Shown piece after piece: positions 1 to 12,292 of a DNA stretch of 64,000 nucleotides. The translations under genes were made by a program, and so were the position numbers. This DNA comes from Escarpia spicata (taxonomy: Eukaryota; Annelida; Polychaeta; Sabellida; Siboglinidae). The stretch covers positions 52,728,228 through 52,792,227 of the forward strand of contig OZ023211.1 of NCBI GenBank assembly GCA_963995525.1. The letters run 5' to 3'. How positions within the stretch are numbered: the first letter of the stretch is position 1; each line of letters opens with the position of its first letter. The notes under the pieces are model-generated. The model did not search any database. It saw only the letters and a program-made list of their open reading frames with translations, and was not told the DNA's origin.

Positions 1-746
1 ACTACTACTGGTACGTTTAGTCACTTACATGTATGTGGTATTTACTAGAGTGTATGTTATTGTGTTGTACTTTCAATCGGTAAACCGTATTAATTCTTTT
101 AGATGCATAGGCTCAACAAATGTATTTTATTTCCATTTACAGAATGGATGACCTCAGTGCTTCCTAGCAATTTCAAATGTTAACAGCACGTACATGATTT
201 ACTAATATTTAAAAAAATCGTTGAAAGTTGATCATTCCAATTCTAACAAAGTAGCATCGAACGCGGTATCAAACGCATAGTCATACGGTCTGTTTCCATA
301 TATTTAATATGAGCACGTTCTATATCACCTCAGAATGTGAATCGCTTTTCTACCAAACATATAATTTATCAGTTTTCCGTGCTATACTAATAATGCGTGA
401 CTTCAAGCCACGCGTGGCACTACTACACTATACCACTCTACAGTAATGTTGTCAGCCGCCCCTGGCTCGTGTTGAGCGTGCCGTTCAACATCCGAGTGCA
501 TAGCCAGTCCTGCCCCCTTTCGGAAAATGCCCTCACTATGCTGTCTACTATTGAGCCGAGCAAGAAGCTGAATATGAAACTTGTTTTGTTGTTTTGTAAT
601 TTAAGAACTTACTGCTATTCCCTTGTAGACAACTAGTGAGCGTCATAATAATTACGCATTAATAATAGCTACACTTAAATTAAATATAACAAACGATATC
701 AATAAAAAGAACTTTCAGATTCGCCCGTTAACGAGACACCATATTT
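1..746. other. U1 unit upstream spacer
   Basis: AT-rich spacer without a recognisable gene; it presumably includes any distal enhancer of U1. A 79-codon frame at 397-636 recurs in each unit but looks like chance preservation through array homogenisation. The same spacer precedes the other U1 copies. An older inverted copy of about 90-770 of this unit is present at 37,424-38,132. Confidence 0.7.
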
Positions 747-760
747 TCACCACAAAGAGG
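747..760 (+). promoter_or_regulatory. Candidate U1 proximal sequence element (PSE)
   Basis: TCACCACAAAGAGG lies at -51 to -38 from the U1 start. The position and the TCACC...AAAG.G pattern resemble animal snRNA proximal elements bound by SNAPc. It recurs at the same offset in all twelve units and in the two inverted orphan copies. No TATA box lies at -30 (CCGTACTATCGATG), as expected for a Pol II snRNA gene. Inferred from spacing and loose similarity only. Confidence 0.4.
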
Positions 761-797
761 CCGTACTATCGATGAAGGTAGGCGACTTGTAAAAAGC

Positions 798-879
798 ATA
801 CTTACCTGGCACAGGAGATACCTTGATCACCAAGGAGGTTCTCCCAGGGCGAGGCCTTTCCATTGCACCTCGGTTGGGC

Positions 880-914
<35 letters not shown>

Positions 915-961
915 GGTGCGTAATTTTTGGTAGTGGGGGACTGCGTTCGCGCTATCCCCTT
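798..961 (+). ncRNA. U1: U1 spliceosomal snRNA, copy 1
   Basis: This is the RNA of the U1 snRNP, which pairs with 5' splice sites in the nucleus. The 5' end ATACTTACCTGG contains the splice-site pairing segment ACTTACCTG. Stem-loop I (U1-70K site) has the loop context GATCACCAAGG. Stem-loop II carries the U1A-binding loop ATTGCACC. The Sm site is AATTTTTGG, and stem-loop IV ends in a TTCG tetraloop followed by a run of C. The length of 164 nt equals that of vertebrate U1, so no net indel is implied. The start is set by the invariant 5' end; the end was placed by matching the terminal CCCCT-N of known U1. The antisense strand happens to be open for 72 codons, which is a shadow. No damage is visible, so it is probably functional. 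Confidence 0.97.
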
Positions 962-981
962 GCAAAATCCTAAAAGCTTAC
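962..981 (+). terminator. Candidate snRNA 3' box region
   Basis: The A-rich segment GCAAAATCCTAAAAGCTTA immediately follows the mature U1 3' end, where the 3'-end processing signal (3' box, read by Integrator) is expected. It is conserved in all units apart from one A in copy 7. It does not match the vertebrate consensus closely, so this is positional inference. Confidence 0.3.
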
Positions 982-1156
982 TTAATTTTCTTTTTTATAT
1001 ACTCGAATTTAATATCACAAAATTCGATCACTTTTCTTGTCGATTGTTATCGTGATTCGAAATGGAAATGGATGCCGAACATAATAGTGCAGTTTTACTT
1101 CCGCCTTAGTCGAATACACTTCGAGCTGTGTTGAGTCGGTGCCCTCTTGCTATTAG

Positions 1157-1937
1157 AGAGTGTCTGCAAGCATACCGATCTCGATTCCCTTCCCTATCCC
1201 CAACGCGCTACGCAATCGGTGTCGATTGTTCGAGATAGGTAACCATCACGAGTTTCTGCATCACGGCGTTTCACTCGCCAACGTATCGTACATTTATGCC
1301 TTTTCCAGCTGGATATGTGGTCCTAATCACAAGCTGAAATGGACAGACCATAATAAATCTGAAACAATTTGGAATTATGTACAAAAGCACATCACAGCGA
1401 AGATAGGATGCGCGGTTTTTAGTGTCTGTCATAAGATTTTGATTTGCCTGTTTATATTCGTAAGTCCTTCACCCGAGACAACTTTTCTAACAGTTTTTTT
1501 TGCACAAATTTAATGGAATGTGTGTTAGAGATTTAGCACATAGATATCTAAAGGAAGAATTTGATAATTGTTTGTGAAAACAACGAAAACGATTGCACGC
1601 ACGATTTGTGCCCCTACCGTTATGTATTCCATGCTGAGACAGGTCTTAAAAAATCATTTCTTCTGATGCATTAAACACAACTGCAATTAAAACGAGGCGG
1701 CTAATCAGTCAAAAACAGTTGTATGTACAATGCTGTCATAATGTTTACTTTGATTCATACATAATTTGACCGTAAAATGGATAGGGATTGAGCTTACCGA
1801 TCACCCCTGCCGGTTACGTATTTACCTATCCGATCGACACTTAACCGATCGCATAAACACAACAAGCGATGACGTAGTACGCACAGCACGTTAGGGATAG
1901 GGAATGGAATCGAGATCGGTATGCTTGCAGACATTCT
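1157..1937. mobile_element. Non-autonomous TIR element in U1 unit 1
   Basis: The left end starts AGAGTGTCTGCAAGCATACC. The right end, reverse-complemented, starts AGAATGTCTGCAAGCATACC. The inverted repeats match at about 49 of 53 positions (1157-1209 and 1885-1937), with weaker symmetry for another ~50 bp inside. The element is flanked by the direct repeat CTATTAG (1150-1156 and 1938-1944). A TA target duplication with ends GAGA(G/A)TGTC fits equally well, so the superfamily (Tc1-like or a 7/8-bp duplicating type) is open. No transposase-like protein is encoded; the ~117-codon frame inside is a chance ORF. It resembles a MITE or a deletion derivative. Confidence 0.75.
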
Positions 1938-1944
1938 CTATTAG

Positions 1945-2591
1945 CGTTTGCATTCTGTGAAATCATTCTTCAACAGTAAAACGGTACGCACACTCACACA
2001 TTACTATAATGCACTCTGGCTGACATTTGTAAGTGCTAGTTTGTCGCATATATAAGTTTTATTTTTGGAAGTAACTATGTGTACGGACAACGATTCCATT
2101 TTGCTTCGGCAATAAATAACATGTAGCATCTTTCGAGTTGCTTTTTCGGAACAAAATTGTTGGATTTCACGAAAGCACTACTGCTAATCGGTGACAAGAC
2201 AAACATCAAAATGTACCGTTTCATTTCGAATCGAATACAGATTCCTCACTTTGCACACACGGTTGAATTACCTGACCGACATTTTGCATTGGTTTCAATA
2301 TTGATATGTAGCCAGTACACTCCACCGTGTATTTGGTAGAAATCGTGTTCCCCAGCGTTTATCGTCGTAACAAATTTTTTTTAATGGAATCCTGCATGCG
2401 TGAAAGATTGGTTTAGCATATGCTTTGCGGGCCGTGTATTGTGGCATATAATGTAAACGTATGTTAATTCAAAGGTTGACGGAGATCACGCGCAATCTTT
2501 CGGTTGAGACGTAGGCAAACAGTGATGTACTCAGTCCGCCAATAAGAGTAAATACGTTAAGTTCATTGTTTATTGTTTCTGCTGATATATT
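1945..2591. other. U1 unit downstream spacer with R3 head
   Basis: Non-coding spacer between the TIR element and the next unit; it recurs in every complete unit. Its part 2149-2233 is identical over 85 bp to 31,656-31,740 at the head of dispersed repeat R3. A 60-codon frame starts here (2157-2339) but has no recognisable content. Confidence 0.6.
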
Positions 2592-3388
2592 ACTACTACT
2601 GGTACGTTTAGTCACTTACATGTATGTGGTATTTACTAGAGTGTATGTTATTGTGTTGTACTTTCAATCGGTAAACCGTATTAATTCTTTTAGATGCATA
2701 GGCTCAACAAATGTATTTTATTTCCATTTACAGAATGGATGACCTCAGTGCTTCCTAGCAATTTCAAATGTTAACAGCACGTACATGATTTACTAATATT
2801 AAAAAAAATCGTTGAAAGTTGATCATTCCAATTCTAACAAAGCAGCATCGAACGCGGTATCAAACGCAAAGTCATACGGTCTGTTTGCATATATTTCATA
2901 TGAGCACGTTCTATATCACCTCAGAATGTGAATCGCTTTTTTACCAAACATATAATTTATCAGTTTTCCGTGCTATACTAATAATGCGTGACTTCAAGCC
3001 ACGCGTGGCACTACTACACTATACGACTCTACAGTAATGTTGTCAGCCGCCCCTGGCTCGTGTTGAGCGTGCCGTTCAACATCCGAGTGCATAGCCAGTC
3101 CCGCCCCCTTTCGGAAAATGCCCTCACTATGTTGTCTACTATTGAGCCGAGCAAGAAGCTGAATATGAAACTTGTTTTGTTGTTTTGTAATTTAAGAACT
3201 TACTGCTATTCCCTTGTAGACAACTAGTGAGCGTCATAATAATTACGCATTAATAATAGCTACACTTAAATTAAATATAACAAACGATATCAATAAAAAG
3301 AACTTTCAGATTCGCCCGTTAACGAGACACCATATTTTCACCACAAAGAGGCCGTACTATCGATGAAGGTAGGCGACTTGTAAAAAGC

Positions 3389-3470
3389 ATACTTACCTGG
3401 CACAGGAGATACCTTGATCACCAAGGAGGTTCTCCCAGGGCGAGGCCTTTCCATTGCACCTCGGTTGGGC

Positions 3471-3505
<35 letters not shown>

Positions 3506-3552
3506 GGTGCGTAATTTTTGGTAGTGGGGGACTGCGTTCGCGCTATCCCCTT
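3389..3552 (+). ncRNA. U1: U1 spliceosomal snRNA, copy 2
   Basis: Same 164-nt gene as copy 1, with intact 5' splice-site pairing segment, U1A loop, Sm site and terminal hairpin. Its upstream spacer is of the variant with GCATATATTTCAT and a T-only run before ACCAAAC. Confidence 0.97.
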
Positions 3553-3747
3553 GCAAAATCCTAAAAGCTTACTTAATTTTCTTTTTTATATACTCGAATT
3601 TAATATCACAAAATTCGATCACTTTTCTTGTCGATTGTTATCGTGATTCGAAATGGAAATGGATGCCGAACATAATAGTGCAGTTTTACTTCCGCCTTAG
3701 TCGAATACACTTCGAGCTGTGTTGAGTCGGTGCCCTCTTGCTATTAG

Positions 3748-4528
3748 AGAGTGTCTGCAAGCATACCGATCTCGATTCCCTTCCCTATCCCCAACGCGCT
3801 ACGCAATCGGTGTCGATTGTTCGAGATAGGTAACCATCACGAGTTTCTGCATCACGGCGTTTCACTCGCCAACGTATCGTACATTTATGCCTTTTCCAGC
3901 TGGATATGTGGTCCTAATCACAAGCTGAAATGGACAGACCATAATGAATCTGAAACAATTTGGAATTATGTACAAAAGCACATCACAGCGAAGATAGGAT
4001 GCGCGGTTTTTAGTGTCTGTCATAAGATTTTGATTTGCCTGTTTATATTCGTAAGTCCTTCACCCGAGACAACTTTTCTAACAGTTTTTTTTGCACAAAT
4101 TTAATGGAATGTGTGTTAGAGATTTAGCACATAGATATCTAAAGGAAGAATTTGATAATTGTTTGTGAAAACAACGAAAACGATTGCACGCACGATTTGT
4201 GCCCCTACCGTTATGTATTCCATGCTGAGACAGGTCTTAAAAAATCATTTCTTCTGATGCATTAAACACAACTGCAATTAAAACGAGGCGGCTAATCAGT
4301 CAAAAACAGTTGTATGTACAATGCTGTCATAATGTTTACTTTGATTCATACATAATTTGACCGTAAAATGGATAGGGATTGAGCTTACCGATCACCCCTG
4401 CCGGTTACGTATTTACCTATCCGATCGACACTTAACCGATCGCATAAACACAACAAGCGATGACGTAGTACGCACAGCACGTTAGGGATAGGGAATGGAA
4501 TCGAGATCGGTATGCTTGCAGACATTCT
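3748..4528. mobile_element. TIR element in U1 unit 2
   Basis: Same element at the same offset, again flanked by CTATTAG. Close to the unit 1 copy. Confidence 0.75.
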
Positions 4529-5979
4529 CTATTAGCGTTTGCATTCTGTGAAATCATTCTTCAACAGTAAAACGGTACGCACACTCACACATTACTATAA
4601 TGCACTCTGGCTGACATTTGTAAGTGCTAGTTTGTCGCATATATAAGTTTTATTTTTGGAAGTAACTATGTGTACGGACAACGATTCCATTTTGCTTCGG
4701 CAATAAATAACATGTAGCATCTTTCGAGTTGCTTTTTCGGAACAAAATTGTTGGATTTCACGAAAGCACTACTGCTAATCGGTGACAAGACAAACATCAA
4801 AATGTACCGTTTCATTTCGAATCGAATACAGATTCCTCACTTTGCACACACGGTTGAATTACCTGACCGACATTTTGCATTGGTTTCAATATTGATATGT
4901 AGCCAGTACACTCCACCGTGTATTTGGTAGAAATCGTGTTCCCCAGCGTTTATCGTCGTAACAAATTTTTTTTAATGGAATCCTGCATGCGTGAAAGATT
5001 GGTTTAGCATATGCTTTGCGGGCCGTGTATTGTGGCATATAATGTAAACGTATGTTAATTCAAAGGTTGACGGAGATCACGCGCAATCTTTCGGTTGAGA
5101 CGTAGGCAAACAGTGATGTACTCAGTCCGCCAATAAGAGTAAATACGTTAAGTTCATTGTTTATTGTTTCTGCTGATATATTACTACTACTGGTACGTTT
5201 AGTCACTTACATGTATTTGGTATTTACTAGAGTGTATGTTATTGTGTTGTACTTTCAATCGGTAAACCGTATTAATTCTTTTAGATGCATAGGCTCAACA
5301 AATGTATTTTATTTCCATTTACAGAATGGATGACCTCAGTGCTTCCTAGCAATTTCAAATGTTAACAGCACGTACATGATTTACTAATATTAAAAAAAAT
5401 CGTTGAAAGTTGATCATTCCAATTCTAACAAAGTAGCATCGAACGCGGTATCAAACGCAAAGTCATACGGTCTGTTTCCATATATTTCATATGAGCACGT
5501 TCTATATCACCTCAGAATGTGAATCGCTTTTTTACCAAACATATAATTTATCAGTTTTCCGTGCTATACTAATAATGCGTGACTTCAAGCCACGCGTGGC
5601 ACTACTACACTATACGACTCTACAGTAATGTTGTCAGCCGCCCCTGGCTCGTGTTGAGCGTGCCGTTCAACATCCGAGTGCATAGCCAGTCCCGCCCCCT
5701 TTCGGAAAATGCCCTCACTATGTTGTCTACTATTGAGCCGAGCAAGAAGCTGAATATGAAACTTGTTTTGTTGTTTTGTAATTTAAGAACTTACTGCTAT
5801 TCCCTTGTAGACAACTAGTGAGCGTCATAATAATTACGCATTAATAATAGCTACACTTAAATTAAATATAACAAACGATATCAATAAAAAGAACTTTCAG
5901 ATTCGCCCGTTAACGAGACACCATATTTTCACCACAACGAGGCCGTACTATCGATGAAGGTAGGCGACTTGTAAAAAGC

Positions 5980-6061
5980 ATACTTACCTGGCACAGGAGA
6001 TACCTTGATCACCAAGGAGGTTCTCCCAGGGCGAGGCCTTTCCATTGCACCTCGGTTGGGC

Positions 6062-6096
<35 letters not shown>

Positions 6097-6143
6097 GGTG
6101 CGTAATTTTTGGTAGTGGGGGACTGCGTTCGCGCTATCCCCTT
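5980..6143 (+). ncRNA. U1: U1 spliceosomal snRNA, copy 3
   Basis: Intact U1 gene. The spacer just 5' has AACGAGG instead of AAAGAGG in the candidate promoter element (about -45), a difference shared only with copy 12 and the orphan inverted copies at 37.4 and 61.1 kb. Confidence 0.97.
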
Positions 6144-6338
6144 GCAAAATCCTAAAAGCTTACTTAATTTTCTTTTTTATATACTCGAATTTAATATCAC
6201 AAAATTCGATCACTTTTCTTGTCGATTGTTATCGTGATTCGAAATAGAAATGGATGCCGAACATAATAGTGCAGTTTTACTTCCGCCTTAGTCGAATACA
6301 CTTCGAGCTGTGTTGAGTCGGTGCCCTCTTGCTATTAG

Positions 6339-7119
6339 AGAGTGTCTGCAAGCATACCGATCTCGATTCCCTTCCCTATCCCCAACGCGCTACGCAATCG
6401 GTGTCGATTGTTGGAGATAGGTAACCATCACGAGTTTCTGCATCACGGCGTTTCACTCGCCAACGTATCGTACATTTATGCCTTTTCCAGCTGGATATGT
6501 GGTCCTAATCACAAGCTGAAATGGACAGACCATAATGAATCTGAAACAATTTGGAATTATGTACAAAAGCACATCACAGCGAAGATAGGATGCGCGGTTT
6601 TTAGTGTCTGTCATAAGATTTTGATTTGCCTGTTTATATTCGTAAGTCCTTCACCCGAGACAACTTTTCTAACAGTTTTTTTTGCACAAATGTAATGGAA
6701 TGTGTGTTAGAGATTTAGCACATAGATATCTAAAGGAAGAATTTGATAATTGTTTGTGAAAACAACGAAAACGATTGCACGCACGATTTGTGCCCCTACC
6801 GTTATGTATTCCATGCTGAGACAGGTCTTAAAAAATCATTTCTTCTGATGCATTAAACACAACTGCAATTAAAACGAGGCGGCTAATCAGTCAAAAACAG
6901 TTGTATGTACAATGCTGTCATAATGTTTACTTTGATTCATACATAATTTGACCGTAAAATGGATAGGGATTGAGCTTACCGATCACCCCTGCCGGTTACG
7001 TATTTACCTATCCGATCGACACTTAACCGATCGCATAAACACAACAAGCGATGACGTAGTACGCACAGCACGTTAGGGATAGGGAATGGAATCGAGATCG
7101 GTATGCTTGCAGACATTCT
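6339..7119. mobile_element. TIR element in U1 unit 3
   Basis: Same insertion; variant with GTTGGAGATAGG just inside the left end. Confidence 0.75.
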
Positions 7120-8569
7120 CTATTAGCGTTTGCATTCTGTGAAATCATTCTTCAACAGTAAAATGGTACGCACACTCACACATTACTATAATGCACTCTG
7201 GCTGACATTTGTAAGTGCTAGTTTGTCGCATATATAAGTTTTATTTTTGGAAGTAGCTATGTGTACGGACAACGATGCCACCTTGCTTCGGCAATAAATA
7301 ACATGTAGCATCTTTCGAGTTGCTTTTTCGGAACAAAATTGTTGGATTTCACGAAAGCACTACTGCTAATCGGTGACAAGACAAACATCAAAATGTACCG
7401 TTTTATTTCGAATCGAATACAGATTCCTCACTTTGCACACACGCTTGAATTACCTGACCGACATTTTGCATTGGTTTCAATATTGATATGTAGCCAGTAC
7501 ACTCCACCGTGTATTTGGTAGAAATCGTGTTCCCCAGCGTTTATCGTCGTAACAAAATTTTTTAATAGAATCCTGCATGCGTGAAAGATTGGTTTAGCAT
7601 ATGCTTTGTGGGCCGTGTATTGTGGCATATAATGTAAACGTATGTTAATTCAAAGGTTGACGGAGATCACGCGCAATCTTTCGGTTGTGACGTAGGCAAA
7701 CAGTGATGTACTCAGTCCGCCAATAAGAGTAAATACGTTAAGTTCATTGTTTATTGTTTCTGCTGATATATTACTACTACTGGTACGTTTAGTCACTTAC
7801 ATGTATGTGGTATTTACTAGAGTGTATGTTATTGTGTTGTACTTTCAATCGGTAAACCGTATTAATTCTTTTAGATGCATAGGCTCAACAAATGTATTTT
7901 ATTTCCATTTACAGAATGGATGACCTCAGTGCTTCCTAGCAATTTCAAATGTTAACAGCACGTACATGATTTACTAATATTTAAAAAAATCGTTGAAAGT
8001 TGGTCATTCCAATTCTAACAAAGTAGCATCGAACGCGGTATCAAACGCATAGTCATACGGTCTGTTTCCATATATTTAATATGAGCACGTTCTATATCAC
8101 CTCAGAATGTGAATCGCTTTTCTACCAAACATATAATTTATCAGTTTTCCGTGCTATACTAATAATGCGTGACTTCAAGCCACGCGTGGCACTACTACAC
8201 TATACCACTCTACAGTAATGTTGTCAGCCGCCCCTGGCTCGTGTTGAGCGTGCCGTTCAACATCCGAGTGCATAGCCAGTCCCGCCCCCTTTCGGAAAAT
8301 GCCCTCACTATGCTGTCTACTATTGAGCCGAGCAAGAAGCTGAATATGAAACTTGTTTTGTTGTTTTGTAATTTAAGAACTTACTGCTATTCCCTTGTAG
8401 ACAACTAGAGAGCGTCATAATAATTACGCATTAATAATAGCTACACTTAAATTCAATATAACAAACGATATCAATAAAAAGAACTTTCAGATTCGCCCGT
8501 TAACGAGACACCATATTTTCACCACAAAGAGGCCGTACTATCGATGAAGGTAGGCGACTTGTAAAAAGC

Positions 8570-8651
8570 ATACTTACCTGGCACAGGAGATACCTTGATC
8601 ACCAAGGAGGTTCTCCCAGGGCGAGGCCTTTCCATTGCACCTCGGTTGGGC

Positions 8652-8686
<35 letters not shown>

Positions 8687-8733
8687 GGTGCGTAATTTTT
8701 GGTAGTGGGGGACTGCGTTCGCGCTATCCCCTT
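8570..8733 (+). ncRNA. U1: U1 spliceosomal snRNA, copy 4
   Basis: Intact U1 gene. It belongs to a unit lacking six bases (GGAAAT) about 95 bp downstream of U1 and carrying the short form of the TIR element. Confidence 0.97.
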
Positions 8734-8922
8734 GCAAAATCCTAAAAGCTTACTTAATTTTCTTTTTTATATACTCGAATTTAATATCACAAAATTCGAT
8801 CACTTTTCTTGTCGATTGTTATCGTGATTCGAAATGGATGCCGAACATAATAGTGCAGTTTTACGTCCGCCTTAGTCGAATACACTTCGAGCTGTGTTGA
8901 GTCGGTGCCCTCTTGCTATTAG

Positions 8923-9701
8923 AGAGTGTCTGCAAGCATACCGATCTCGATTCCCTTCCCTATCCCAACGCGCTACGCAATCGGTGTCGATAGTTGGAGA
9001 TAGGTAACCATCACGAGTTTCTGAATCACGGCGTTTCACTCGCCAACGTATCGTACATTTATGCCTTTTCCAGGTGGATATGTGGTCCTAATCACAAGCT
9101 GAAATGGACATACCATAATGCATCTGAAACAATTTGGAATTATGTACAAAAGCACATCACAGCGAAGATAGGATGCGCGGTTTTTAGTGTCTGTCATAAG
9201 ATTTTGATTTGCCTGTTTATATTCGTAAGTCCTTCACCCGAGACAACTTTTCTAACAGTTTTTTTGCACAAATTTAATGGAATGTGTGTTAGAGATTTAG
9301 CACATAGATATCTAAAGGAAGAATTTGATAATTGTTTGTGAAAACAACGAAAACGATTGCACGCACGATTTGTGCCCCTACCGTTATGTATTCCATGCTG
9401 AGACAGGTCTTAAAAAATCATTTCTTCTGATGCATTAAACACAACTGCAATTAAAACGAGGCGGCTAATCAGTCAAAAACAGTTGTATGTACAATGCTGT
9501 CATAATGTTTACTTTGATTCATACATAATTTGACCGTAAAATGGATAGGGATTGAGCTAACCGATCACCCCTGCCGGTTACGTATTTACCTATCCGATCG
9601 ACACTTAACCGATCGCATAAACACAACAAGCGATGACGTAGTACGCACAGCACGTTAGGGATAGGGAATGGAATCGAGATCGGTATGCTTGCAGACATTC
9701 T
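8923..9701. mobile_element. TIR element in U1 unit 4
   Basis: Same insertion, 779 bp. It lacks one C in the left TIR (TATCCCAACG) and one T of an internal T-run, and has GATAGTTGGAG near the left end. Confidence 0.75.
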
Positions 9702-11152
9702 CTATTAGCGTTTGCATTCTGTGAAATCATTCTTCAACAGTAAAACGGTACGCACACTCACACATTACTATAATGCACTCTGGCTGACATTTGTAAGTGC
9801 TAGTTTGTCGCATATATAAGTTTTATTTTTGGAAGTAACTATGTGTACGGACAACGATTCCATTTTGCTTCGGCAATAAATAACATGTAGTATCTTTCGA
9901 GTTGCTTTTTCGGAACAAAATTGTTGGATTTCACGAAAGCACTACTGCTAATCGGTGACAAGACAAACATCAAAATATACCGTTTCATTTCGAATCGAAT
10001 ACAGATTCCTCACTTTGCACACACGGTTGAATTACCTGACCGACATTTTGCATTGGTTTCAATATTGATATGTAGCCAGTACACTCCACCGTGTATTTGG
10101 TAGAAATCGTGTTCCCCAGCGTTTATCGTCGTAACAATTTTTTTTTAATGGAATCCTGCATGCGTGAAAGATTGGTTTAGCATATGCTTTGCGGGCCGTG
10201 TATTGTGGCATATAATGTAAACGTATGTTAATTCAAAGGTTGACGGAGATCACGCGCAATCTTTCGGTTGAGACGTAGGCAAACAGTGATGTACTCAGTC
10301 CGCCAATAAGAGTAAATACGTTAAGTTCATTGTTTATTGTTTCTGCTGATATATTACTACTACTGGTACGTTTAGTCACTTACATGTATGTGGTATTTAC
10401 TAGAGTGTATGTTATTGTGTTGTACTTTCAATCGGTAAACCGTATTAATTCTTTTAGATGCATAGGCTCAACAAATGTATTTTATTTCCATTTACAGAAT
10501 GGATGACCTCAGTGCTTCCTAGCAATTTCAAATGTTAACAGCACGTACATGATTTACTAATATTAAAAAAAATCGTTGAAAGTTGATCATTCCAATTCTA
10601 ACAAAGTAGCATCGAACGCGGTATCAAACGCAAAGTCATACGGTCTGTTTGCATATATTTCATATGAGCACGTTCTATATCACCTCAGAATGTGAATCGC
10701 TTTTTTACCAAACATATAATTTATCAGTTTTCCGTGCTATACTAATAATGCGTGACTTCAAGCCACGCGTGGCACTACTACACTATACGACTCTACAGTA
10801 ATGTTGTCAGCCGCCCCTGGCTCGTGTTGAGCGTGCCGTTCAACATCCGAGTGCATAGCCAGTCCCGCCCCCTTTCGGAAAATGCCCTCACTATGCTGTC
10901 TACTATTGAGCCGAGCAAGAAGCTGAATATGAAACTTGTTTTGTTGTTTTGTAATTTAAGAACTTACTGCTATTCCCTTGTAGACAACTAGTGAGCGTCA
11001 TAATAATTACGCATTAATAATAGCTACACTTAAATTAAATATAACAAACGATATCAATAAAAAGAACTTTCAGATTCGCCCGTTAACGAGACACCATATT
11101 TTCACCACAAAGAGGCCGTACTATCGATGAAGGTAGGCGACTTGTAAAAAGC

Positions 11153-11234
11153 ATACTTACCTGGCACAGGAGATACCTTGATCACCAAGGAGGTTCTCCC
11201 AGGGCGAGGCCTTTCCATTGCACCTCGGTTGGGC

Positions 11235-11269
<35 letters not shown>

Positions 11270-11316
11270 GGTGCGTAATTTTTGGTAGTGGGGGACTGCG
11301 TTCGCGCTATCCCCTT
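11153..11316 (+). ncRNA. U1: U1 spliceosomal snRNA, copy 5
   Basis: Intact U1 gene. It alternates in unit type with copies 4 and 6 and matches copy 7, forming part of a two-unit higher-order pattern. Confidence 0.97.
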
Positions 11317-11511
11317 GCAAAATCCTAAAAGCTTACTTAATTTTCTTTTTTATATACTCGAATTTAATATCACAAAATTCGATCACTTTTCTTGTCGATT
11401 GTTATCGTGATTCGAAATAGAAATGGATGCCGAACATAATAGTGCAGTTTTACTTCCGCCTTAGTCGAATACACTTCGAGCTGTGTTGAGTCGGTGCCCT
11501 CTTGCTATTAG

Positions 11512-12292
11512 AGAGTGTCTGCAAGCATACCGATCTCGATTCCCTTCCCTATCCCCAACGCGCTACGCAATCGGTGTCGATTGTTGGAGATAGGTAACCA
11601 TCACGAGTTTCTGCATCACGGCGTTTCACTCGCCAACGTATCGTACATTTATGCCTTTTCCAGCTGGATATGTGGTCCTAATCACAAGCTGAAATGGACA
11701 GACCATAATGAATCTGAAACAATTTGGAATTATGTACAAAAGCACATCACAGCGAAGATAGGATGCGCGGTTTTTAGTGTCTGTCATAAGATTTTGATTT
11801 GCCTGTTTATATTCGTAAGTCCTTCACCCGAGACAACTTTTCTAACAGTTTTTTTTGCACAAATGTAAAGGAATGTGTGTTAGAGATTTAGCACATAGAT
11901 ATCTAAAGGAAGAATTTGATAATTGTTTGTGAAAACAACGAAAACGATTGCACGCACGATTTGTGCCCCTACCGTTATGTATTCCATGCTGAGACAGATC
12001 TTAAAAAATCATTTCTTCTGATGCATTAAACACAACTGCAATTAAAACGAGGCGGCTAATCAGTCAAAAACAGTTGTATGTACAATGCTGTCATAATGTT
12101 TACTTTGATTCATACATAATTTGACCGTAAAATGGATAGGGATTGAGCTTACCGATCACCCCTGCCGGTTACGTATTTACCTATCCGATCGACACTTAAC
12201 CGATCGCATAAACACAACAAGCGATGACGTAGTACGCACAGCACGTTAGGGATAGGGAATGGAATCGAGATCGGTATGCTTGCAGACATTCT
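11512..12292. mobile_element. TIR element in U1 unit 5
   Basis: Same insertion, with the GTTGGAG variant as in units 3, 7 and 8. Confidence 0.75.

Noticed and set aside
397..636. 79-codon plus-strand frame in every unit
   Set aside because: Conserved only because the array is homogenised; the orphan inverted copy at 37.4 kb does not keep it open, and nothing in it resembles a protein family.
747..965. 72-codon minus-strand frame repeated in all twelve units
   Set aside because: It is the antisense of the U1 gene; conservation is due to U1 itself.
1160..1513. 115-117-codon frame inside the TIR element as a transposase
   Set aside because: It begins within the TIR, shifts frame between units by a one-base T-run change, and lacks any transposase motif.
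1..2591. Other small RNA genes (U2, U4, U5, U6, 5S rRNA, tRNA) in the unit
   Set aside because: I looked for their conserved starts and internal promoter boxes on both strands and found none.
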